From the NCBI GenBank assembly GCA_964057225.1, contig OZ059895.1:13888001-13952000 (forward strand): a DNA stretch of 64,000 nt, in the 5' to 3' direction. Under the pieces are notes generated by a model. The model saw nothing but the letters and a program-made list of their open reading frames with translations. It was not told the origin of the DNA and made no database searches. Each line of letters opens with the position of its first letter. Position 1 is the first letter of the stretch. The position numbers and the translations under genes are program-made. This DNA is from Auanema rhodensis. Taxonomy: Eukaryota; Nematoda; Chromadorea; Rhabditida; Rhabditidae. Positions 10,978 to 23,945 of this stretch are shown in pieces.

Positions 10978-13900
10978 TTATATAATAAAATTATTATTTG
11001 AATTATAAATAAATAAAATTTTTACATGATTAGTAGATGTTGATGATGTTCGTCGGATAGTATGTACATTAGATTCAGAAGCGACTTGTTGTTGTTGTAG
11101 ATTGGAGCTCGTTGATATCGACCTGAAATCATTAAAGATATTTAAATAAATTATAATTAATAATATTAATTGTATTATCTTCAATTTTAGAAGATAAATA
11201 TATATATAAAGCGAGCAAAAAAAGCAAAACATATCCCACCACATAATTCATAAATTTAAAAAAAAAGCTGTACTTAGCATTAATATTTAAATTGAAAATT
11301 TAATTATTTTACCCAAAATATTAGTAGAAAAAAGCTATTTTCAAACTTTTAAAGGTAAATTACTTACAGATGCTTCAGAAAAGTTAGAAATTCTGTAATT
11401 CAAAGGCATGACATGCGGAGTTAAAATTTCAAATAAAATGCATAAAACATGCTAAGAAGTTAGTTGTTGTTTGTTGTTGTTTGTTGTTGTTATTTATTAT
11501 TATATTTTAAATTTAAATAAATAGATTATTCAAATATAAATGTTTTAAGGAAAAAACTATTTTACTACATAGAAATATATTGAAATAATCTAATAATACT
11601 AATCATACCTGTTAATAGGTGGATGTTTGACATGAATCTTTGGTGATGCACTTGTAACAGGAATGTAGACCTTGAATCAGAAGAGATGCATAGTTAAATA
11701 TATTATAGTACATGCTAACTATATATATATAAATAGTTTAATATATTTTTAGAAAACAAAAAAAAAATAAAATTTTCTAATAACTAACTAGAAAGAATTT
11801 CAGAAAAAAAAGGTTATTCTACTACTATTATATGTATATTAGAAGATTAAATATCATTCATCTAGTAATTGTTAATCAAGCAAAGTATAAAGATGAACTC
11901 AAATTTATTTAAAATTTTAAAGAAAATAAAAAATAAAAAATGAAATATACCTTTTGGAAATGATGTCGAATTACTTTTTTACGTCCAAATATGGCATAGA
12001 TAGCATTTCGGAATTTTTTGTTTAAAAAACAATAAGTTATAGGATTTGTACATGATGAAATATATGTTAGTAATGTAATAAATGTATTTACATCACTATT
12101 CCATACTGATAATCCTAATTTCTAAAAAAAAAAAAGTTTTATGATGAAAAAATTCTTTTAAAAAACCTCAAATGAATCTCCAGCCATTAGAAGTAACCAC
12201 CAAATATATGATGGTGTCCAACAACAGAAGAATATGACAACAACTACAATGAGCATTCTGAAAGTTTTTTTTGTTGTTTTTGAAATAAAAAAATTTCAAA
12301 TTTACTTGATAACTCGTTGTTTAGCCATTGCTGATTTCTGATTATGTGTTGATCTAAGTGTATTTTCTAACACTGAACTTTCACTTTTTCGATGAGATAA
12401 TGCCGATGGTACTGATCCTATTGAAACTGTTCCTGTGCTTCGAGCAGATCTAAAACTTCTTCTCAAACTTGAGCATATTCTCCAAAACTTATAGCTTACG
12501 TCAACTTATCACGTGTTGGAGTTGCTTTAATTTTTCGTTTTAATTTTGATAACATGCTCATCCTTGTATTTTCCATTGTAACCATATCATCAACGCTATC
12601 TATTATATAAATTATTATATAAATTATCAGATAAAACTTACTTTCATTAGCATCCGAATTTTCTACAGCTGCAATTTCAAGTTTTATTCCCATTTTTAAT
12701 TGACGTATTACAGTACTATATAGAGTTGTCATTACTAATAATGGTACAACACATAAAACAACTGTCATATAAACCTTAAATTATATTAATTATATGTATA
12801 TATAGTTAACTATATATACTTGATAAGCAAAATGATATATTGGTGGATATATTGGTGTACATGTTATACCAGTTCCACTTGGTGTATCATATCCCTAAAA
12901 AAATAATTTTTTTCTTATAAAACATTTATCTTAATACTAACTCTTTCTTCATACATGAATATTAATAGAATATTAGCTATAATAGCAATTGCCCATACAA
13001 CTGTAATCATTGCATAAGCATGTGAACTAGAATTTGAAATATTAAAATCATATATTAAGCATAGTATACCGTGTTTGCCATATTCTTGAATGTAATGGCT
13101 TACATATAGCAAAATATCGTTCAAAAGCTATAACAGCTAATGTATAAGCTGATCCTGATACAACCACAGCTAAATATTATAAGAATTACAAAGAATTTTA
13201 ATTATATGTTTACGTTGTAAATAAGCAAATAATTTGCACATTGTATTGCCAAATAACCAACAGTTCATAACCATTGAAACTAAAAATAGAATAATTTTTA
13301 ATTTATATCATATAAGTTAAGACAATATTTATATAAACTAAACTATATGTATAATTATAATAAGTTATTTGTTGTTACTTGTAAGTTTCTTCATTTAGTG
13401 AGTAGTGGATGACAACAAATACATCAAAAATCTTTTGAATTTTATAAAGAAAATGCTTACCAAGTGTAGGTGGCATACATATAACTGATAACATAAGATC
13501 AGAAAAAGCCAAATTAATCAAATATATGTTTGTAATACTTCGCATTTGTCTTTGCTAAAAAAAGAAAAATAATAATAATAACAACAACAACAACATAATA
13601 AATAAATAAATAATAAATACCTTTAATATAACTAATATGACCATTGAATTACCAATAACAGATAATAAAAATATTATTATAAATACAGTTATGACAATAT
13701 AATTTTCTGTTGTACCTCGAAATTGACACAATGATGTCATGGTCTGTAATTAAATTATTGATTGATTTATAATAATTATAATATTTAAAATATTTAAATT
13801 AACTAACTAATCGAAAATCTTCGTAATCGTATACCAAATTAGGTATATCAGACCAATTTCTAACAGAAGATAAATCCGATGACGATGGCGATGATGATGT

Positions 13901-14348
13901 AACACTGAAATTGAATTTTTATTAAATAATTCATATATCTATATATGTAAATATGTTTTTAATATTATATAAATTTAAATTAAAAATGTTCAAAAAAGGA
14001 AGGAAAGAAGTAAAAATATTTTATTGAAAACGGTAAGAAATAAACAAAAAGTTTTTTTAATATTTCATAAACAGGCTTAAAGCTTAAAAAAATCTTTTTT
14101 TTTCTAAATAAATGATAATATTAATAGTTATTATGTGATTATTTATATAGTTATTACATATATATATATATATATTTTACTTTTTAAAAATGAAAGTTTT
14201 TGATGATACTTGGAAGATTTTAAATGAAATATTTTATAAATAATGCCAGATATTCACAAGAAATGTCTCAAAACTTCAAAATTTTATCGTCTTCTTCCTT
14301 TATCTTTGACGGACCAAGTGATTGAAGTCATTTTGGAGAAACTTTATT

Positions 14349-14386
<38 letters not shown>

Positions 14387-16700
14387 AATACGAAAAAGAA
14401 AAAAGGAAAACGTATGTAATACGAGGGAATTTCAATAGAAATAAGATAGAACAATCAGTTAAAATAGGTTGAATGATGATTGAATTGAAGAGAGGAGATG
14501 AGATGAGAGGACAGATTGTGGAAAATCTGTTTCTTTGTGAATTTTAATAACAACTGTTAATCACATGTATAAGCTCTTAAACAAAAATTTATAGAACTTA
14601 ACATATAATTTTTATGAAAAATTAGTATTTTTCAATAAAAATAAAAGAAAATAAAGTTAAAAATCCTTATTTTTTTGCCTTAAAAATAATAAAAATTTAT
14701 ATAAAATATCTATATGTATATTTGAAATTAATTTAATATTAAGAATAATTAATTTATATATTGTAGGTGGTTAACAAAAAAACTTTCTAACATTATATTG
14801 AATATAAATATATAAATATTTAATAATAATAATAATAATAATAAAAATAAAATATATTTATAGATTATATAATTAAAATTTGAAAATTTTTAGACAAAAT
14901 AATGATGCAGAACGTTCGTCATCAGCATCATCATCATCTTACTATACATATATGGGATTTCAGATTACTTGAAGAGTGCTGAATAAAAACTTCAAAGCTT
15001 TTTCTCATAAATTTCATAGCTTGTCAAGCTTGAGAAAACTTTTCAGCTTCTCATCTCTTTTCTCTTCTCTCGTCCCGTCAAACATCCTCTTCTCTTCCTC
15101 CTCCTACTTTTTTTTTTCTTGGACAAAGTATGAGAAAAGATGTAAAAACTACAATCTTATCACATAAAATATGAAGAAATTTCTTTAAATATTTGTACTT
15201 TTATAAATGAAATATTCAAAAAAAGATTGATATTTAAGATAAAAAGGAAAAAATCAAATATTTTTAAGCAAAAAAATTAGAAAAAATAGTCTTTTTGGAA
15301 CATAACATGAGTGAGTGATAATACAAGAAAAGGGCATCAAATCGCTAAGACGAATGAGAGGACGAACATGGAGGAGGATGAGTAGGGAGAAGCCACTCTA
15401 CATAGGTCGTTGTGATCTAGACGAATTTGGCTCTTCAACATTTTTTTCTTCTCAAGAATTTCCTGGTTGTCATGTCAATCAACTTGTATGTTACCTATGC
15501 TTGTTGGTCGGTCTCCAGAGAGTTAACATCCTCAATCATCCTTATCTCTTTCTTCTTCCTTTCTTTTCTCTCTCTCTCTCTCTTTCTCTATACCTCCCTC
15601 TCTCTCTCTATCTCTCTATCTCTTACTCTCTTTCTTTCTTCTACTCTTCAAAACTTTTTTAAATTTCTTTTCGTTTATCTTATTCTATGTTTTATAAACT
15701 TAATAATAACTCAAAGTACCTGATGATTGAGCATGCAATATGTGCAGCAACTAACTTCTGAACTTTTTAATCACAAAAAGTTGAAAATTTCAAAAATTCA
15801 AAATAATAACAAGTACTTTTCATCTTTTTTTTCTAAAATTTTTTAATTAAAAGAAAAAAAAATATAAAATTGAAAATCATATTTGAATTAAATTAATTAA
15901 TTCAATTAATTTTTAAAAAATATACGAATAGTAATAATGAATATTGATTATACTTTTTGAAGTTTTAATACATCAAACATCATCAATAGTCTCTCTGGAA
16001 ATTTCATCAAAAGAATCTCGTAATCTATCTCTCCTTGTGTATTTCTCTCTATATATCTCTCTCTCTCTCTCTTTTTCCCTCTCTCTCTCTTTGTGTTTTC
16101 TCCGTAAATCCATACTCACATTCTACTCTTCCTTGAATAATCATCAATACTTTATGAATTTAGCAAACAAATCATCGATTACTATATGAATAATTATATA
16201 AATTATATATTTTGGTCTATGTTTCCTTAAGGATTTGAACTATACGAAAAGAAAAAAAACAACTTGAAACTAGGAAAGTTCAATAAAAAATTGAAATTTT
16301 GCTCAAAATGCTGCTGACTGAGGGAGCAGGATGATGAAGTGGCGGAGGGGGTGAAACAGTGAAAAAAATTTTTTGAATTTGATTTAGAACGAAAGACGAG
16401 GAAGAAGAAGAGTAATTCATGAAAGTGATCAGAAACTAGGTGCAACTGGCAAATGGCTAAGATGAAACAATGAGATATTCGTTCTTTCTCTTGCTTGTCT
16501 AGAAGTGAATTGCAATTTTCCATCTAGACTTCTCTCACAATCTACTCGTTTTGGTGGAAAATCTCTTATTCTACTCCAATTGCTCTCATTGCTCCTAACT
16601 ATATATCGAAATAGTTAACTGACTTGTCATCCGTTTGATTGGTGAACAAGCTTCGCCCGATTGTCGGTGAGCTGATGTCGCCGCTGCTGTCGGATGACAT
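10978..16700 (-). CDS. Cholecystokinin/gastrin-type neuropeptide receptor (ckr-1/ckr-2 type)
   Basis: Minus-strand class A receptor. Exons: 16624-16700, 13808-13904, 13621-13743, 13461-13554, 13214-13279, 13070-13169, 12942-13026, 12820-12894, 12642-12774, 12500-12599, 12306-12449, 12167-12257, 11951-12121, 11609-11670 and 10978-11122. All phases match and give 520 residues. The N-terminus has N-glycosylation sites and an acidic Tyr stretch (VYDYEDF). TM3 ends in ERYFAICKPLHSRIWQTRSHA, very like CCK receptors (PLQSRVWQTKSHA). TM6 has FFCCWTPSYIWW and TM7 NPITYC followed by FRNA. The third loop is long and Ser/Arg-rich. In C. elegans these receptors respond to NLP-12 (CCK-like) peptides at neuromuscular and feeding circuits. 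Exon 1 lies across a 2.7-kb intron and is the least certain part. Confidence 0.85.
11368..11392 (-). other. Candidate 25-nt cassette microexon of the CCK-type receptor
   Basis: On the minus strand 25 bases are framed by a good acceptor (GAATTACAG) and a strong donor (GTAAGTAA). Skipping it joins the flanking exons in frame to a Gln/Ser-rich tail ending at 10978. Including it adds nine residues but shifts the last exon to another frame that stops at 11075-11077. Both products are open, so this may be an alternative exon that changes the cytoplasmic tail. Confidence 0.5.
14352..14384. repeat. (GA)n microsatellite
   Basis: Uninterrupted GA dinucleotide run of about 16 units. Confidence 0.95.
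15570..15630. repeat. (CT)n-rich tract
   Basis: CT repeat with short interruptions; a similar tract lies at 16045-16092. Confidence 0.9.
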
Positions 16701-17342
16701 GGTCCTGTCACGACGACGATGTCGACAATGACGTGGAGACTGCTAGCACTGCTATGCAATGGCAATCTAAAATAATAATAATAAAAGTAAAAAAGAGAAT
16801 AAAAAAAATTTTTTTTTGCGAAAAAAAAAAGAAAATGGAGGTTGTATGAGACGTTGATTATGACGGAATGACATGAGGTGGATTGACAATAGTATCATAT
16901 ACCCCGAACGAAAAAACGATAACGTTTGATGAAAAAATAAAGAAAAACGAGATTTTAAGTGAAAAATTGAAAGAAATGTTTGAATATACATCGAATACGA
17001 AGTAGTTTGAAGAAAGATCAATCATTCGGCCTTAACTGAATGATAATATCCTCAAATGGATGACGAGCACTTCATTTTTCCTTTTCTTGAAGAGATTTGT
17101 GCAGAAGAAAAAGTGAAATAAGAAGAAAACAACGAAAATATTATTTGAAGAAGAAAAAAAATTAAAAGACCAAATAAGGAAATTAAGAATAAGTTTGAGA
17201 TGTTGGTGTGCGGTCTAAGAATATTCTTCAGAAACAGCCTCAGGCACCACATTTTCCGCCATGAAAGTAGGTATCATCTTTCATGAAAATTGAAAAAGAA
17301 AATGTTATACAGAGATCGTTATATAAGTAAAGAGATGGAGAC

Positions 17343-17343
<1 letters not shown>

Positions 17344-17383
<40 letters not shown>
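17344..17383. repeat. (GA)n microsatellite
   Basis: Uninterrupted GA run of about 19 units. Confidence 0.95.
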
Positions 17384-17386
<3 letters not shown>

Positions 17387-18081
17387 TAAGAGTCAAGAGG
17401 TAAAAGATGTAAAAAATAAAATAAACGAAGAAAGGTAATAGGCCAAGTGAAATAAAAAAATATGTGAAATATATGAAAAAGCAACATATTTACAATACAA
17501 AACATAAAAAAATAAAATCTTTAAATATGAAATATATATAAAAAAAAATTTTGAAATGAAATAAAAATGGTTGATAAATTGATGAAATAACATCCAGAAA
17601 TAGTTTCTTTTTGAACTTTTGATAACAAAGTTTGAATGTATTTAACATCTGATTCTATTATAATGTACAAAGTGTAAGTACAAAGTTTTAAATGTTTCAA
17701 GCTTTAAGTTGTAAAATATAAAATAAGATTTACCTGTATCTGTTTCTATATTTGAATTATTAAAAAAAAGAAAATATTTGAATAAAATGAAATTTATATG
17801 AATATATGTAATATGAAAAAGAATAATATTCGTTTTGTATAAAAATAATTTTTAATAATAAAAATAAAAATAATGAGAAGTTCTCAAAAAACATTTGTAA
17901 ATGGTCAAAGGTTAAAAAGCAGAGGAAATGGAAGAATACACACATATACATAGAGAAGTTTCTTTGAATTGAAAAAGGATAAACGAAAATAGAAACATGA
18001 CAGTCATTTCCGTTCAAAGTAATTGATCTGTTTAATGAAATAAAAAAAGCAAAGTTTGGAAAATGTGAAAAAGAAAGAAGG

Positions 18082-18180
18082 GAATAGAGAGAGAAAGAGA
18101 GAGAAAGAGGTAGGAATAGGGAGAAACAGAGAGAGAGAGAGGGACAGACAGAGAGAGAGAAAGAGAGAGAGAGAGAGAAT
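18082..18180. repeat. Imperfect GA/GACA polypurine tract
   Basis: About 100 bases of nearly pure purine on the plus strand with GACA and GAAA interruptions. Confidence 0.9.
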
Positions 18181-19578
18181 GGGAAGTTGAGGGAGGGAGA
18201 TGGAAGTACATAACTGCTGAAAAGCAAAGAAGGAAAACTGAAACAACTGAAATGATGAAAGGTGTGAAGTTTAAAAGCGTTTTAGAAATCAAAAAACTGC
18301 AAAAAGAAAAGAAAAATGAGGAGTTAGAAGATATTTCTTTAAGAAAAACATTTCTTTTACTCAAATTTCCTACCAGATCTTCTTGAAAGTTGAAAAAAGA
18401 AATGACTAACAGAGTTTCAAAAGAATAATGTGAGAGAGTAAGAGAGAGAGTAGAGATTGAGAGAGAATTAAGAAAAAGAGAGAAAATCATGAATGAAGCT
18501 TGAGACGTAATTGAAAATTAAGCCGTAAAACATGAACGGCGATCAAGTGCATCATAAAGATTAAGTTTTAAATATTTTTGAAACTATTGATGTGATAACA
18601 TGAAATATCATTATTAATGTGGAAAAACCTCAGTATTACTGAAGAATGATATGAAAAGAGAGAGAGAGAGAGAGAGATGGATGAAAAGGTTGAGAAGATG
18701 AAGGGATAAAGGGATGAGGTTGATCATCAGATGATAGAGAGGGAATACAATACGGTGCTCGAAGGATTTGAAGACCACAAAGTTTTTGAAGTACGAGAAA
18801 CAACTGACAGCAATATCAAGAAGTAAGCAGGAACGTTTTTCAACTGTTGATTGATCAGAAGCAACCATTCTTCATCAAAATTTTTAAATAGTTAGTAAAT
18901 ATTATATATTATAATATATATATATATATATATAACATAAATATTATAAGAAAATCAATGAGAAATAGCTTGTAAACACAATGAATTTAAGAAAAAAAAA
19001 AGTTTTGAAAGAAAACTTTGAAGTACGAAATACATAGATAAGACAATGAATTCGTTTGTAATGTTAGTTCTGGCATTTCTTCCACTTGTCATATGTCACT
19101 CAATACATTATTTTAGTATTATAAACTAAAAGAATAATAAAAAATATTTGAAGAAATAAAAAAAAAGTTTTTTTTTAATATTATTCTGAAAATTAAAAAG
19201 GTTTTTTTTAACTTTGAAAGGAGATTTGCAAATAAGACGAGAAATTTCATGAAAACGAATGATTGGATCACATTATTGAATCAAAATTAGCAACATCAAG
19301 TTGTCAGGCTTAAGTTCAATGTTTGATGACTTTTCTGAAACTAATTTCAAGTTTTAAACTTTAACTATACAAATTATATTGATTAGAATGTGAAAATATA
19401 CGAGAAAAATATAGAATATCATAATAATTTAAAAAAAAAAAAAGAAAAAAAATTATTTTGTTTTAAAATAAATAAAAATCAATAATAAAGTTTAAAATTA
19501 GTATAATAGTATTATTTTTGCTTTGTTAGAAAATAAATTATACAAATAGTCTACACATCTATTTATAAATATAGTTAT

Positions 19579-19624
19579 TTACGTGAAAACTCACGTGAAA
19601 ACTCGCGTGAAAACTCACGTGAAA
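19579..19624. repeat. Four-copy 12-base tandem repeat with CACGTG cores
   Basis: Four near-identical copies of the unit ACGTGAAAACTC; two copies contain a full E-box CACGTG. The same ACGTGAAA word recurs at 10,521, 36,792 and 44,455. Confidence 0.85.
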
Positions 19625-19862
19625 CATATAAAGAAATTAGAATATTTATATAATCAAGATCTATCTGTCTATCTATAAATACATATAAATATAAATAATA
19701 TTATATTCAAAAATATTTAATTTTTTAAAAATTTAGTTTTAATAAAACCAAAAAATGATTGATTTTTATACATATACATACTAATAATTTTATATAATAA
19801 ATGATAATTTAAATTTTTTTTTATTCGTTCATTTCTTTAAAATAAAAATATATAATTATATT

Positions 19863-19865
<3 letters not shown>

Positions 19866-19902
<37 letters not shown>
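19866..19902. repeat. (AT)n microsatellite
   Basis: Uninterrupted AT dinucleotide run. Confidence 0.95.
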
Positions 19903-19903
<1 letters not shown>

Positions 19904-19933
19904 CTAGTATATTAATAAAATATCTCTTTATGA

Positions 19934-19997
19934 TGTATACTATATGTATAGTATATGTATAGTATACGTATAGTATACGTATACTATACGTATAATA
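19934..19997. repeat. 11-base tandem repeat with internal inversions
   Basis: Successive units of the form (T/C)GTATA(G/C)TATA. Neighbouring units are partly palindromic, so the array can fold back on itself. Its edge word ACTATACGTATAAT recurs in introns of the first Kunitz gene. Confidence 0.85.
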
Positions 19998-20541
19998 TAA
20001 AATCATTTAGATATGTTTATGATTCACTCTTGTCTTTGCTTGGTTACTGAGTACTAAGGAAGTAAATTAAGATTTTTCCTTTAATCAAATTGATTTTGGA
20101 AATTAGAAAAGGCAAAAGAGCTTTGCTTCATGACGTCATCCATACACATATAATGACAAAATTTGAAGACGAACATGCTTGAACAGAAGAAGAAAATTTG
20201 AAAAATAAAAATAAAAATTAGCATGTAAAGTATTTTTATTTATAAATAATATAAATAATATATGATATAGTATAGTATAGTATATATTCTTAAATAGTAA
20301 TAATAAGGATAAGGTTAAGACTTTTATTCTTATAAACTAAAACAAATCAAATCAAAACAAAAGGAAAGAAAAGGAAAGAGAAGTGAAGACAAAGTCTGGC
20401 AAGCAAGCCGAAACAGGATGACTAAGATTCTCTTTTATTATATTTCGTAGATCATGTAGATCCATATTACTATTACTTAAGAATAAATAAAAATATGTTA
20501 CATCTATCTATCTATATTACTATATTATATAAATATAATTA

Positions 20542-20544
20542 TAA

Positions 20545-20579
<35 letters not shown>

Positions 20580-20582
20580 ATA
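20542..20582. repeat. (TAAA)n microsatellite
   Basis: About ten tandem AAAT/TAAA units. Confidence 0.95.
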
Positions 20583-22123
20583 TTATATTGATTATTATAA
20601 ATAAAAAGAAGAAATGAATAATACATATATATATACATATGTATACTATATACTATATACTATATATGCTTTACTATGTGTTTATTTGGAAAAAAACAAA
20701 TTCAAAATTCAAGTTAGTATCTCACGATGTTTGAAATGTTTCATTAGAAAAAGAAATAGAAGAAGAAGAATATGATGATGATGATGTTAAAATAAGAAAA
20801 ATGAATTGAAAAAACATATATTTTCAAATATTTATGTATAGATAGATATAGTTATAATAAATGTTAACTATACGTATAATAAAAGTTTTTTTAAAGTAAA
20901 TATGGAATTTGAAAAATATAGGATGAAACTCAATAGATAGATGATCATCATCATGTTGCTGTTTGAAACATTTTTTATACATTTTTGACGAACTTTTTGT
21001 TTATTTCTGTAAAAATTTATTTTTTTATATATAAAATGATCAAAAAACATATAAAAATATAATTATAATATTTAAATTCATTTATTTTAATATAAAAGAG
21101 TCTAATAAGATCATTGCATTGTAACGCTTTTGCACAATTTTTTCTCGAACTCCCTGCATCCGAACCTTTTTAATTCAATTTTTGGAATGAAATTGAGCAA
21201 AAAAGGCCAAAATAACGAAAAAATTCAAATATTTATTGAAAAGAAAACAAATTGAAGTAGTGTTACATGTATTTCATTATTGTTTTAAAAAATAAAAAGA
21301 ACTTTAGTTGAAAAAACAACAACACATAACTAAATTTGAGAAAGATTGTGGAAAAATTAAAAAAAATGAATTAAATTAATGAGAAAATTGGAAAAATTCA
21401 AAGTTGAACTTGAGATTAAACAACGAAGTTGAAGAAAGTTCAAAGTTAGAGGAATAGATGAACAGAGGTGGGTGTTGAAGAGAATACGTCGTTGGGGAAA
21501 GAGGAATTTGTTGGATAAATGGTAAAGCTGGTCCGAAAAATAAAATTATATCGAAGGGTATAGCACTGTAAAAGAATTGAAAAAAAAATTTATTATTTAA
21601 TTATAGTAAACAATAAGTTCGAACAATGAACTTAAGCTAGAATTTTGTGAGAAGTTGTTGGAACATGTTAAAAAGATGAAGAAAGGAGATGAAGCATGGG
21701 AAATTTTCATTGGAAACAATTGAGGTGAGATAGAATTTTTCTTATTGAAAGAAGGGAACATAAAAACAGAAGACAAATACTAATTTTTGATCTTTAATGT
21801 TTTTTTTTCTCAGATGAAAAACGAGAGGATATGAGCATAATAGAGAGAGAGAGATAGAGAGAGGGAGAGAGAGATAGATGGAGAGAGATAGAGCGTAAAG
21901 TGTGAAAGAGGTTAATGAAGGAGAGAGAGAATATGCTGAAAGGTGGTAGATGTAAGAGAGAAGGTTGGTTGTTGATGGAGTTTAGTAAACATAATGAAAA
22001 ATAAGAAATAGGAAGATATAGATAAATTGAAGAAGAATAATATTTATTGGATAATGATGACAGAAATGGGAGGAAGAGAGAATTGGAAAACTACTTGGAT
22101 TCTAATGGTGTAAAAGAGAGAAG

Positions 22124-22145
22124 AACCTAGAGAGAGAGCGGAAGG

Positions 22146-22181
<36 letters not shown>

Positions 22182-22240
22182 CAGAGATAGAGAGAGAGGG
22201 AGATGGGATACATAGAAGAAGAGAGATAGAGAGAGGGATA
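22124..22240. repeat. Long GA-rich polypurine tract
   Basis: GA repeats with GATA and GGGA interruptions; another tract is at 21840-21892. Confidence 0.9.
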
Positions 22241-23759
22241 TATATATATAGCTAGAGGGAGAGATAACAAGTAGAAAAAGAAAGAAAAGGTTAAAAAAAG
22301 GTTGAGTTAGAATAAAAAAACATCATTTTCTCTATAAATAATATCTAATAAAACAAATTGATTTTTAAAAAATATAAAAATAATTTGAAATAAATAAGAA
22401 AAAGAGGAAATATTTATAGAAATTAAAGAGGAAATATATAAAAGTTTAAAATAGAAAATCTTAAAGTACTTGAAGGAACTTAAGAATAAGAAGAGTACGA
22501 AGAAAGATAACTTTAAATGGTCCCGTCAAGAAAAGAAACGAAAAGAAGAAGATCTGTCTCTGAATGTCATAAGTCTACTGGGAAACATTACAGTAATCTT
22601 TTAGCTTTTATAAATAATTTTTACTTAAAATATATTAATTGTACTTATAAAGTAACTAACTATAATATTTATGAATGTAGTTACATAAATATTATCTACA
22701 ATACGATATAATTTAAAGATTAGCAAGTTTAAGTATGTTTGAAAAATGGTCCCAAATGGAAACATAACTTAAAGACGATTGAGTACAATACTTATGTATG
22801 TTCCATATCAAAAGCTTCCGACTTTAATCTCTCATTCTTTATTTGAGTTTAACATCAAACAAAGATTAAAACGATCGATATGTTCCTAAATTGAGCTTTT
22901 TTCTGATATTTTGAGTTCGTTAGTTGTCAGAATTTTCAGATCAAACAGTTGAAACACAAGTTCATTTAGAAAAGATGAAAGAAAATAAATAAAATTTAAT
23001 TTTGAAAAAAAAAGAAGAAAAATGTAAAAAATGACATCATGAAGTAGTTTATTCTATCTTCTTGTTATGGTATAGATCCTTTTCTAATTTTTTTTGTTCT
23101 TCATAATATCTTTTATGAATAAAAGAGATAATCGAGTAATTAAACAAAAAAAGAATAAATAGATTAATATATACTTATAACTAACTAACTATACATATAG
23201 TTAGTTAGATAGAAAGATGGATAGAGATTTTACTATATAAGTATATTTTAATTATATGAGAATATATATCCATATGTATAAGTATAATAGTTAAAATTTA
23301 AAAAAAACGAAGAGAAACTGGAAACTTTCACATAGTTAAATTTATAAAATTGAATAACAGAATGACAAAGATGAATGAAAAATGAGAAGAAAACATTGTG
23401 AAAACGAATGAAATCTTCAGGTTTTCTTGAAAATAAAATATTTTCTTGAAAAGTCTTCTGAAGATCATTGTCGTAACCTTAAGCTCAATACATTAAAAGA
23501 TTCGTGGGTTTCATGAAAAGAGACGAAAAAGAAAAGGAAGAATTTCAAACGGAAGTAAACTTAAAGAGCAATGATGATGTTCTGGCTTAATCATCTATGC
23601 CTTCGTCCGTCAACAATTGAGAGAAGTAACGTGAGTAACAACTACAACCTTTTCTAAGCTTTAGCATGTACATTTATGCTGGCAATAGGCTTCTCCTAAT
23701 TTCTTCACTTGGCTCTTAAGTAGGTATGTAGTAGATCCCTTAGTTGCTGTTGCTGTTGT

Positions 23760-23945
23760 GTGAGTAGTGTGTGCCGCCCGGTTTTTCGCGATACTCCATC
23801 CAGTCTATCTTTTCGTCAGAAAAAAAGTTGTATCAACTCTGTGCAGCTAAATACAATGGCTCATGTTGGACGGCCACATCTCCGGGGAACGTTCCATCAC
23901 CCATCGGAAACTTGACTGCCGGCGCGAACTTCAACTTTTTTTTAT
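23760..23945. other. GC-richer island of unknown nature inside the desert
   Basis: About 190 bases of clearly higher GC and several CpGs inside very AT-rich DNA. Open on both strands: the plus frame includes LCAAKYNGSCWTATSPGN, the minus frame includes FPMGDGTFPGDVAVQHEPLY. Neither has convincing splice partners. It could be an isolated exon, an old insertion or a regulatory island. I cannot name it. Confidence 0.35.

Larger units (their letters stand above)
13905..16623 (-). other. Long first coding intron of the CCK-type receptor, low complexity
   Basis: AT-rich sequence with a long (GA)n at 14352-14384, CT-rich tracts at 15570-15630 and 16045-16092, and a less AT-rich patch at 15,300-15,530. 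Open frames here are driven by the repeats and have no splice support. No other gene seen. Confidence 0.5.
16701..23759. other. Gene desert, first part
   Basis: No splice-supported gene on either strand. 5' flank of the CCK-type receptor (its untranslated first exon may end at an acceptor near 16,766). AT-rich with GA tracts at 17344-17383, 18082-18180, 18655-18678, 21840-21892 and 22124-22240, AT and TAAA runs, and a CRE core TGACGTCA at 20131-20138. Confidence 0.6.

Noticed and set aside
17760-18490. Long minus-strand open frames rich in Ser/Leu/Phe
   Set aside because: Direct translation of GA/CT repeats; no splice sites, start context or domain support.
19579-19624. Possible CRISPR-like short repeat array
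   Set aside because: Units are 12 bases, directly adjacent without unique spacers, and the genome is eukaryotic.
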